From positions 36,370 through 100,369 of the IMG/VR virus record IMGVR_UViG_3300046698_000540: a stretch of DNA of 64,000 nucleotides; one strand, 5' to 3'. This DNA comes from a virus. Both the position numbers and the translations under genes were made by a program. Shown piece by piece: positions 49,794 through 57,087 of the stretch. The notes beneath the pieces are model-generated. The model was not told the origin of the DNA. It saw only the letters and a program-made list of their open reading frames with translations, and searched no databases. Position 1 is the stretch's first letter. The number at the start of each line of letters is the position of its first letter.

Positions 49794-50378
49794 CTATTCA
49801 GACGTAACCGGCTGAACGTCCACAGTGAGAGATTGCTTGGGAGTCCTCTTCCGCGGCCCTAGCGCAGCCAGAATCGCAGAGACAGCACCACCCTTAGCCT
49901 TGATCTCCAGTTCCTCCGTCTTGGGCGCCATGAACTCGTTGAATTCGTAGACCATGGCAGTCAACCTTTCCATTTCGAAAGAAAGGTTGCGGTCCAAAAC
50001 GCCGCCGTCCAACTGCTCCTGATAGAGCGCCTGTGTGACACGATTCGTTTGCGCAATCAGCACGACGCGCACCGCGGACACCAGATCGGCCGTGCTCGAG
50101 AACGTATTGGTCAGAACGAAATAGCAGGACTTGCCTTCCTGAAAGAAACCGCAACGATCCTGCACATAGCAGTTGTCGCACTGCATGGGCCGCCCGATCA
50201 TGGCCTCCCTGCTGATGGACTCTTGAACCCTGGCGGGATTTGCAGTTACAGGCGCAATTTGCACCAGGGCGGCTTTTTCCTCTGGAGTCTTGAGGGTGAG
50301 ATTCTGCACCGAACTCTGCCGACGTTGCTGGCGCGCTTCCTCCTTCGCCTCGGCTTGAGCTGCGACGATCTTCTTCAT
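49794..50378 (-). CDS. Four-Cys protein next to DpdA, hypothetical
   Basis: 194 residues from MKKIVAAQAEAKEEARQQRR, with AAGGG before the ATG, which overlaps the DpdA stop as ATGA. CDNCYVQDRCGFFQEGKSCY is a four-Cys zinc site and the following part is helical. It may be a partner of the modification enzymes, inferred from coupling only. Confidence 0.6.
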   Translation of the reverse strand: MKKIVAAQAEAKEEARQQRRQSSVQNLTLKTPEEKAALVQIAPVTANPARVQESISREAMIGRPMQCDNCYVQDRCGFFQEGKSCYFVLTNTFSSTADLVSAVRVVLIAQTNRVTQALYQEQLDGGVLDRNLSFEMERLTAMVYEFNEFMAPKTEELEIKAKGGAVSAILAALGPRKRTPKQSLTVDVQPVTSE

Positions 50379-51448
50379 GCCCTTCCCTGTTTCAGAATAT
50401 CCGCTCCTGGAGATCGCTGCAAGAGATCCGCGGTATCCCAGTCCGTGGGCGGCCCCAAAGACCCCAAAGGCGCCCCATTCAATTCCTTGGTCCAGTAGTC
50501 CTTGTTGGGCACTGTTCCCAGGAAATGAGCGTACTGGATCCAAGCCAAAAGGTTCATGGCATCGACCTCAGCGGGGTCTTCCTTTTCAATCTTCGCCCAA
50601 TCCAGCCCGAACTTCTCGTACATGGACTTGTACCGCTTCCGGACCTCTTTTCGTTCGTGTTGAAAAAACCGCAAGCGGCCGTTCTGAAAAATCATGGTGT
50701 TGCCGTACTTGGACCCCATCAACCATGACGTGGAATCAACCGAGTAGAGCGGGAACCTGCGCAACCAGTCGGGCTTCGTGCCAGCGAACCCGTGGATGTA
50801 TGTCCCTGTTTTTCGCGCCTCGTTGACGTAGGGGAACCACTGATGCTCCTTAACGTCCTCACCACCTGGTAGCGCGAGATAGCGGTACGTTTGGCACTGA
50901 TCCTTCCAGCCTTTCCACTCGCGCACGGAATGCCAGGACACCAGAACGGTTACGCCAGCGCTCATGATGCGCTCTCGCCAATACGCGATCGGCGGCGCCG
51001 TGTAGCCTTTGGAGCCATCCAGGCGGGCGCCCCTGCGGGAATCCCACCACTCTTCCAAGGCACCCCTCCAACTGCCTGCACCGCGCCAGATTTCCTCGAA
51101 CGCTAGAACGTAGTCCACGTCCATTTCCGCACAGGAAAAAAGGCGGCTCCGGTGTTTGTTCAGGAACAGCACGTAGCTCTCCACGTATCGTTCCATTAAA
51201 TCCCACCACTTCGCCGGCTCCTGACGCGCCAGCTTCAGGTGCGTTTCCATGAAGGTGAACGCTCCCGAGTCCACCATGTAGCAGACGTCCCGCGGCGTGG
51301 TGTCGTAGAGAAGCTGGTCTTGCTTCGCGGGCGACTTGGTGCGCAGGTAGTAGAACGACATCAGGCGGTAGCGCACCTTCAACCGGTTCATAACCGGATA
51401 GGCTTTGTTGCCTTCTTCGGCACCCGCGAAAAAGATTTTGACCGGCAT
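50375..51448 (-). CDS. dpdA: DpdA-like DNA 7-deazaguanine transglycosylase
   Basis: 357 residues. CYMVDSGAFTFME corresponds to the TGT DSGGF region with its general-base Asp, CAEMDVD follows, and LYSVDSTSWLMGSKYG contains the Asp expected to act as nucleophile. This is the arrangement of phage DpdA enzymes, which exchange guanine in DNA for a preQ0/preQ1-type base. It is translationally coupled to queC upstream (TAATG). The assignment is from motifs; no structure comparison was possible. Confidence 0.8.
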   Translation of the reverse strand: MPVKIFFAGAEEGNKAYPVMNRLKVRYRLMSFYYLRTKSPAKQDQLLYDTTPRDVCYMVDSGAFTFMETHLKLARQEPAKWWDLMERYVESYVLFLNKHRSRLFSCAEMDVDYVLAFEEIWRGAGSWRGALEEWWDSRRGARLDGSKGYTAPPIAYWRERIMSAGVTVLVSWHSVREWKGWKDQCQTYRYLALPGGEDVKEHQWFPYVNEARKTGTYIHGFAGTKPDWLRRFPLYSVDSTSWLMGSKYGNTMIFQNGRLRFFQHERKEVRKRYKSMYEKFGLDWAKIEKEDPAEVDAMNLLAWIQYAHFLGTVPNKDYWTKELNGAPLGSLGPPTDWDTADLLQRSPGADILKQGRA

Positions 51449-52188
51449 TACAGAGCAGGGTCTTTGATGCCCACTTCCGCGAATCCTTTGATCCTGATGA
51501 GGCAGGAATCACATCGGCCGCAAGGAATGTACATCCGCTTGTTGCCCGGCTGAGCTTCATCCTGGACATCTTGAGGATCGTAGCAACTCCAGGTCAACTC
51601 CAAAGGCGCCCGCCGGCGAATTGCCTCTTGAATGATCTGAACCTTGGTCAGGTGCACCAGGGGCGCATGAATTTCAATGGTGCCCGTCTTTTCAACCCCA
51701 ACCTTGGTCCCCAGGTCAAAAACCTTTTGCATGGCCGCGAAATATTCCGGCCTGCAGTCAGGGTAGCCTGAATAGTCCAGGGCATTCCAGCCGCCGAAGA
51801 CCGCCTCGGCCCCTACAGCCTCCGCCAGGCTCATAGCGAAGGCCAGGAACACGGTGTTGCGCGCCGGCACATAGGTAACCGGGATACCCTCGCTCATCGT
51901 CTCCACGGGCCTGTCTTTGGGCACAGCGATGCCACTGGTGAGAGCAGAACCGCCCCAAAGCCTCAAGTCTATGGTCTGGATGTAGTGGCAGAACCTTCCC
52001 AGGGGGCTTTTTTCGCCATAATGCCTCACAATGGCCTTGGCCCTCTCCAGCTCGATGGCGTGGCGCTGCCCATATTGAAAGGACAGGACATCCACGTGCT
52101 CCGCCGCCTCGGCCGCGATCGCCAGGGCCGTTGTGGAATCCAGCCCGCCGCTCAAAAGCGCTACTGCCTTGTGATATTCGTAGTTCAT
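51448..52188 (-). CDS. queC: 7-cyano-7-deazaguanine synthase
   Basis: 246 residues. AVALLSGGLDSTTALAIA is the ATP-pyrophosphatase loop, YVPARNTVFLAFA a family motif, and CYDPQ plus CGRCDSCLIR give the four zinc Cys. QueC turns 7-carboxy-7-deazaguanine into preQ0 using ATP and ammonia. GGAG precedes the ATG. It is divergent to queF with 33 bases between start codons. Confidence 0.95.
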   Translation of the reverse strand: MNYEYHKAVALLSGGLDSTTALAIAAEAAEHVDVLSFQYGQRHAIELERAKAIVRHYGEKSPLGRFCHYIQTIDLRLWGGSALTSGIAVPKDRPVETMSEGIPVTYVPARNTVFLAFAMSLAEAVGAEAVFGGWNALDYSGYPDCRPEYFAAMQKVFDLGTKVGVEKTGTIEIHAPLVHLTKVQIIQEAIRRRAPLELTWSCYDPQDVQDEAQPGNKRMYIPCGRCDSCLIRIKGFAEVGIKDPAL

Positions 52189-52221
52189 CTTCGTTGTTCT
52201 CCTTCGGTGTACGATATTCTT

Positions 52222-52683
52222 ATGAGTCGTGCAACAGCTTCACCAGCAGCAAAGACCCCCAAAGGGGGCCTTTCCTTGCTCCAATGTATCAGAAACGACG
52301 CCCATGTTTCCTTGAAGATCCGCCTCCGAGCCTTCGAGTTCACCTGGAATTGCCCTTCCGTCCAGCAACCAGACTTCGGCGTGGTCGAGATCGAATACAC
52401 ACCTGGCAAGCGCATAGTCGAGACCAAGAGCCTGAAGTTCTACCTTCAGAAGTATCGCTACCTGAACGCCTTCAACGAAGAACTGTCTGTTCGGATTCTG
52501 AACGATTTTGTCTATTACGTCCGACCTTTGGATGTTCGCGTGACAATGCGACAGAACTCCCGCGGCGGCATTGAAACGACCTGCGAAGCGTCCTGGAGGG
52601 ACGGGGATCCGTTCAGCTACACCCCGAAGCGGACTTTTCAGGGAGGCTGGGCAATGCTTCCTCCGGGGCCGCCGGAAGCTTGA
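52222..52683 (+). CDS. queF: PreQ0 reductase-like protein (QueF type I)
   Basis: 153 residues on the plus strand. WNCPSVQQPDFGVVEIEY has the catalytic Cys and Asp of QueF, and VETKSLKFYLQKYRYLNAFN the E-x-K-S-x-K-x-Y motif; NSRGGIET is also typical. The conserved FHE appears as FNE, so the usual His is Asn. QueF reduces preQ0 to preQ1 with NADPH. No Shine-Dalgarno site is visible; a leaderless message is possible. Its 3' end overlaps the opposite gene by 71 bases. Confidence 0.85.
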   Translation: MSRATASPAAKTPKGGLSLLQCIRNDAHVSLKIRLRAFEFTWNCPSVQQPDFGVVEIEYTPGKRIVETKSLKFYLQKYRYLNAFNEELSVRILNDFVYYVRPLDVRVTMRQNSRGGIETTCEASWRDGDPFSYTPKRTFQGGWAMLPPGPPEA

Positions 52684-53647
52684 GCGCGGCCGGCAATTCC
52701 TCTTCATGAAGGGTGAACACCTTTCCGGCCGCGATGAACGGCGGAAGTGGTATTGAGTCCAACCCCTTCGTGGAATCGTAGCCTGGCACCTCGGGGTACA
52801 CGGCCATTTGATACGTAGTGGACAATGTGGGATCGGGCTCATACAGCCGCTTGTAGTGGTTGTTTCCCATCATCATGCTGAACAACCGAACAGATGGGTC
52901 TTCCACCGCGTCCTTGACGGCGTGCGTCAACAGCAGAGATCCCACACCGGGCGCCCGCTCGTGATCGAGCAGTGTGATCATGAAAAACCGGCGCGCGTGA
53001 AGGGTGACTGTGAGTAAAGCTGCTACGTCCCAACCTTCTGGAGAGACTACCACAGTGAACAACGGATGCAATTCTTCCGTTTGGGCTACAGCCGTCATGA
53101 TCGCGGGCCACCTGCGAATAAGGCACGGGCAAGAGTACTCACCGCCATAGTCCTTCCAAATGGACTCGGACAGATGCTGAACTTGAGCGAGCATTAGCGT
53201 GCGAAAGGGTTGTGACAAAGCATAGTCTGGACCTTCGTAGCGACTCTGGTACCCCCATTTTTCCAACTCCACCAGGTTCTGCTTGATACGTTTGCGGTGC
53301 TTTCCCGAACGCAAAGTCAGCCACTTTTCCCAATCGTTCTCGCCCACCTGCAGATTGTTGGCGCCCTCGCACAAGGCGACCCGGCTCAAATTTGGATCTG
53401 ATGCTAGACCGTCGATGCCATTGAGAATGTACGTCTTGCCCGATCGAATCAAGTAATCCAGAAACGCGGGGCCGTTCGTTACTCTCCAGTCGAACACCAC
53501 ATCCCCAAACAACTCGAAGGCGCCCTCTTCGTAGCTGGAAGGCACCAAATGCAAAGTGTCATCCGTTGTTCGAACGACTTGAGGAATTTCCCCGCACAAG
53601 GCGGCCGCGCGCTCCAACATCTTGAGGCTATCGGAAGGAACCATCAT
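52613..53647 (-). CDS. GNAT/FemAB-like acyltransferase candidate
   Basis: 344 residues. SGKHRKRIKQNLVELEKWGY and the later VVVSPEGWDVAALLTVTLHA plus LLDHERAPGVGSLLLTHAVK follow the FemAB/GNAT layout, with the last part in the acyl-donor-binding region. Start overlaps the ATP-grasp stop. In this locus it may acylate or aminoacylate the amino group of a preQ1-type base; substrate unproven. Confidence 0.6.
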   Translation of the reverse strand: MMVPSDSLKMLERAAALCGEIPQVVRTTDDTLHLVPSSYEEGAFELFGDVVFDWRVTNGPAFLDYLIRSGKTYILNGIDGLASDPNLSRVALCEGANNLQVGENDWEKWLTLRSGKHRKRIKQNLVELEKWGYQSRYEGPDYALSQPFRTLMLAQVQHLSESIWKDYGGEYSCPCLIRRWPAIMTAVAQTEELHPLFTVVVSPEGWDVAALLTVTLHARRFFMITLLDHERAPGVGSLLLTHAVKDAVEDPSVRLFSMMMGNNHYKRLYEPDPTLSTTYQMAVYPEVPGYDSTKGLDSIPLPPFIAAGKVFTLHEEELPAALKLPAAPEEALPSLPEKSASGCS

Positions 53648-55098
53648 AGGGGCTGCATCTCCGGAGTCAATGAACTTGCAGGAAATAACCCTTTCTCCAC
53701 CCCCTGCCTATAAAGTTCCGGTAAGTGATCGCCTACGTCGTTCCTCCATGTGTTACCCAAAAGCCAGTAGTTCTCCAAGGGCTGATATGCGTAAGCCTGC
53801 GCCTCACGTGGAGTGGCGCCAAATCCCACCACCACAAACTGCCGTTCATTATATTGTGTGAGAAACACGTTGGCCTTAGGATCCCAGCCGGCCAGGACCT
53901 GGCGAACTTTTGCCTGGCTAGGAATTGCCTGTGGAAACTGAAACTCAATCTCGTGTGTGAGACCGCGAGAACAAATCTCGTAGGCGTTCTCCTTGCCGCC
54001 CACCAGCTCGTCCAAGAGTGGGTAGCCGTAGCTGAACACCGCCACACCCACACCATGGCAGAAACGAAAAGCGTCCTGAAATATCGTTGTATCCTCAGGG
54101 GGCCCGGCCAGCTTAAACAGAGCCTCACCGAAGTTGAAACTGTCCTTCATCATGGCGTGCATGACTTCACCTGTGGGGATACCAAACCGAGTGGTGAACT
54201 CCAGGAACGTGATGCTCCCGTCTTCGTAGTTCACCACGGTGTTGATGTCTATTAGGCCACAACACTTGCCGCGAAACAAGGGCTCCATCTGGCGGAAAAT
54301 TTTCCAGATGCGGCTGTTCTCTTCCGTCAAGCCATAGTGAAAAAACAAAGGCGTGCCCACTTCTCCCGTGAGCACCGATCCGCGGTCACCGTCCTGCGCC
54401 CCTTTGTGTTCAATGCACGAATACAGAGGCTCAACGAACTTGTGGCCGTTGAAAAATGCCCCCCAACAGACTTCCTGGCCAGGCGCGAATTCTTCGATCA
54501 GGGCGCCTCCCAATCCCGTCTCGATGTCCCACCAGGCGTTGGGCTTTTCGAGCATGGATGCCGCTTGTCCGCAATCGTGCACTACGATAGTGCGATTCCT
54601 CGCCGTAGCGGGGCTCGTACTGATCTGCTTGATGACGCAAGGCTTGGTGCGCTTCCTCAGATGCCTTTGCAACTCCTTGGCTTCTTGAAAAATGCGCGTC
54701 TCCGGGATCCGAATCTCGCTGACCTTCTGAAGTTCTGTCTTACCGAAGTGCCTGAAATCCTCCAAAGCATAAACACTGGAGGAATAACCGATCGTCCGCC
54801 GGCCTTCGGCTGTCAGAGCCTCGTAGCCGAACTGAAACCCTGGCGTGATGATGTACAGGTCGCAATCTGCAGCCATGAGCGATTCGAAACCGGGATGAGG
54901 ATGAAAGCGGGCATGCAGTGTTTCGACATCTCGAACTTTGGGATATAACAACCGCTCCTGGTGAGCTTCCACAGGATCCTTCGTAACGTGGTCATTGAAG
55001 GCAACACCGGGAACCCACAGGTGTACGTCATGCCCTTCGTCCATCAGCCGACCCTGAAGAGAAAGCATTCCGTCGTCGTCAACAATTCCGATCTTCAT
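53644..55098 (-). CDS. ATP-grasp ligase, PurD-like
   Basis: 484 residues. A Rossmann-like start (MKIGIVDDDGMLSLQGRLMD), CVIKQISTSPATARNRT as the ATP-grasp Lys/P-loop region, GGALIEEFAPGQEVCWGAFF and GKCCGLIDINTVVNYEDGSI with FLEFTTRFG for Mg-binding acids match PurD-type ATP-grasp ligases. Such enzymes join a carboxylate to an amine. No purine pathway genes are nearby, so ligation of an amino acid or similar group to a modified base is suggested. Confidence 0.75.
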   Translation of the reverse strand: MKIGIVDDDGMLSLQGRLMDEGHDVHLWVPGVAFNDHVTKDPVEAHQERLLYPKVRDVETLHARFHPHPGFESLMAADCDLYIITPGFQFGYEALTAEGRRTIGYSSSVYALEDFRHFGKTELQKVSEIRIPETRIFQEAKELQRHLRKRTKPCVIKQISTSPATARNRTIVVHDCGQAASMLEKPNAWWDIETGLGGALIEEFAPGQEVCWGAFFNGHKFVEPLYSCIEHKGAQDGDRGSVLTGEVGTPLFFHYGLTEENSRIWKIFRQMEPLFRGKCCGLIDINTVVNYEDGSITFLEFTTRFGIPTGEVMHAMMKDSFNFGEALFKLAGPPEDTTIFQDAFRFCHGVGVAVFSYGYPLLDELVGGKENAYEICSRGLTHEIEFQFPQAIPSQAKVRQVLAGWDPKANVFLTQYNERQFVVVGFGATPREAQAYAYQPLENYWLLGNTWRNDVGDHLPELYRQGVEKGLFPASSLTPEMQPL

Positions 55099-55121
55099 AG
55101 CTTTGTGACCTGCTCTTTCTT

Positions 55122-55694
55122 TTACGACTTTTCTTGAATGACCGAGGAAAAGGACAGGGAATCCAGAGCTTTTCTGACCGCATCTTTGCAGTCTTCCAGC
55201 TCGCCAACTTCAGAACGCGTGTAGGCTTCCAAAAAGCCGCGCACATAACTGATATTGGTGGGCACCAGCTTTTCAGCCCTTCTCTTGACTTCCTGAGGCG
55301 AAATACAACTGGCTAAAACATTGCTCCGCGGATTTCTGTCGCCCGCCACCCATCGCTCCACATCCTGATAGAGACCGCACGTCCACTCGCGGCAAAATTC
55401 CGGTCGGGCGCCGTACACTCGACAGGAAACTATGCCGTCCACAGCTTCCAACGCTGGACAGTGCCCGGACTGCAAATCGAAATAGTACTCGGAGTCCTCG
55501 GGCCTCTCCACAAGATCTTCAAACCTGTACAACACCCCGATCTGCACCAAATCCGTCTTGCATGCCTTCTCCAGACGAGTGACGTCGGCCTTGGACAGGA
55601 TGGAAACTGGAAGAAAACAGCAGGCGCCGCATTGTTGGCACAATCCCCCATCGTGCAACCAGGTCAACAGTGCTTGTTTCATGTCTTGGCTCAT
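55122..55694 (-). CDS. YkgJ-like Cys-cluster protein, copy 3
   Basis: 190 residues from MSQDMKQALLTWLHDGGLCQ. CQQCGACCFLPVSI, GHCPALEAVDGIVSCRVYGA and CREWTCG match YkgJ. The ATG overlaps the methyltransferase stop as ATGA, so a longer frame to 55976 is not used. Its coupling with modification genes suggests a metal-dependent accessory step, but no activity is known. Confidence 0.8.
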   Translation of the reverse strand: MSQDMKQALLTWLHDGGLCQQCGACCFLPVSILSKADVTRLEKACKTDLVQIGVLYRFEDLVERPEDSEYYFDLQSGHCPALEAVDGIVSCRVYGARPEFCREWTCGLYQDVERWVAGDRNPRSNVLASCISPQEVKRRAEKLVPTNISYVRGFLEAYTRSEVGELEDCKDAVRKALDSLSFSSVIQEKS

Positions 55695-56329
55695 AAAAGT
55701 GTCACCGAAAATAATTCGTCTTCCAGGCAATTTTGAAGCTTCTGAATCAGATCCTGCAAATCTAAAACCAAGGAACTCTTGCTCCAATATATGGCCGGGC
55801 CCAACGCAGTTTCCTGGTCCGTGTTGAAGTTCAGCACGATCGCCGTGCCCCCAATCCTCCGGCATTGCCAGGCCAGCCACAATGGGTCCACAAACGTTAT
55901 CGCCTGTGGATCCACTTCCGCCTGTAGGCCAGAATGCGGAGTCGAAAGGTACGCCCGCTCTGAGAACGCTCTCCAAATGTACTGCAATTGGAGCAGCAGT
56001 TCCGGAAGCGTGAAATACATGAGCGTAGCCGACGTAAACAAAAAGGGCTTCGGCGGAAGTGGAAACGGAGGATCACGCAAATCCAACTGAAAGCACCGCG
56101 GATTGTTTTTCTGAGGATACAGGTCGTATCCGTATCCTACATACCCGTGCTTCTCCAGGTACTCAAGATACAGGGAGTGCCTGCTGCAACCCCATTCCAA
56201 AAATTCCTTTCCGAGCCGCTTCGGAAAAAGGATTGGCAAGCACTTGGCAATGTGCTTGTCCCACATGGGGGAAAGATCAGGATCAGCAGTCACATCTGAA
56301 ATAATACGTCGGCCTTTTTTATCTTCCAT
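55691..56329 (-). CDS. Class I SAM-dependent methyltransferase-like protein
   Basis: 212 residues. KEFLEWGCSRHSLYLEYLEK is a SAM-binding motif I, YGYDLYP the acidic end of strand 2, and FLFTSATLMYFTLPEL resembles motif IV-V of small-molecule methyltransferases. No DNA-methylase DPPY/NPPY motif is seen. It may methylate a base precursor or partner in the modification locus. Confidence 0.65.
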   Translation of the reverse strand: MEDKKGRRIISDVTADPDLSPMWDKHIAKCLPILFPKRLGKEFLEWGCSRHSLYLEYLEKHGYVGYGYDLYPQKNNPRCFQLDLRDPPFPLPPKPFLFTSATLMYFTLPELLLQLQYIWRAFSERAYLSTPHSGLQAEVDPQAITFVDPLWLAWQCRRIGGTAIVLNFNTDQETALGPAIYWSKSSLVLDLQDLIQKLQNCLEDELFSVTLL

Positions 56330-56429
56330 GTCATCCGCGCATCCCCATCAAAGCATCTGATGAGTATCTTCGTAAAATCTCGATACACCAGGCAACCAAG
56401 TCTTTCACCTTTTGACCGGGAGGATTAGT

Positions 56430-56987
56430 CTAGCCCCTTAGGCCCATCAAAGCAAGCATCTCATCTTTGTCTAGAGACTGGTTGCGTGCCTCCAGGATCT
56501 TCGACGTGATTGTGCTCGTCCGGACCGCTCGAACACCCCGACAGCTCATGCAAGAGTGGCGAGCCTTGGCCACCACCATGACGCCGTGTGGCTCCAGCTC
56601 CTGGAAGAGGTACTCCGCAACCTGCGTGACCAGATGCTCCTGAAGCTGCGGCCGGCCGGCAAAGTAATGAACCACTCGGGGGATCTTGGATAGGCCCGCC
56701 AGCCATTCCTTCGGATGGTAGCCCACATGCATCACACCTTCAAACGGAAGATGATGATGTTCGCATAAACTGGCGAACTCGATATCTGTCTCCACCACGT
56801 ACTGATCGTATTCCTTGCGGCGAAATTTCGCGACGGGCGGAGGCCCGCCGTTGAAAGAACAGAACTCGTTGGCAAACATCTTGGACACGCGCATAGGCGT
56901 GTCTTTCGTCTCCTCATTGATTGGAAGACCCAACGCCTTCATGAACGCCAAGTAGTGTTTAGCCGCGACCTGAATCGAGTCTAAAAT
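56430..56987 (-). CDS. folE: GTP cyclohydrolase I
   Basis: 173 residues from ATG 56951, or 185 from an ATT codon at 56987. SLCEHHHLPFEGVMHVGYHP, GLSKIPRVVHYFAGRPQLQE and RHSCMSCRGV hold the zinc Cys/His residues and GTP-binding segments. It makes dihydroneopterin triphosphate, the first step to 7-deazaguanines. The frame upstream of the ATG encodes a family-like helix (SIQVAAKHYLAFMKALGLP) and GAGAGG lies five bases before ATT, so a non-AUG start is likely. QueD and QueE were not found in the window. Confidence 0.9.
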   Translation of the reverse strand: MLDSIQVAAKHYLAFMKALGLPINEETKDTPMRVSKMFANEFCSFNGGPPPVAKFRRKEYDQYVVETDIEFASLCEHHHLPFEGVMHVGYHPKEWLAGLSKIPRVVHYFAGRPQLQEHLVTQVAEYLFQELEPHGVMVVAKARHSCMSCRGVRAVRTSTITSKILEARNQSLDKDEMLALMGLRG

Positions 56988-57087
56988 TTCAACCTCTCGC
57001 CTTTTATTTTACATCGTCATTGCGCCAACCCGGACATGACAGCTTTCATTCGCCTGCACATCTGGAGTCCCGCGCTCTCGCCATCGC

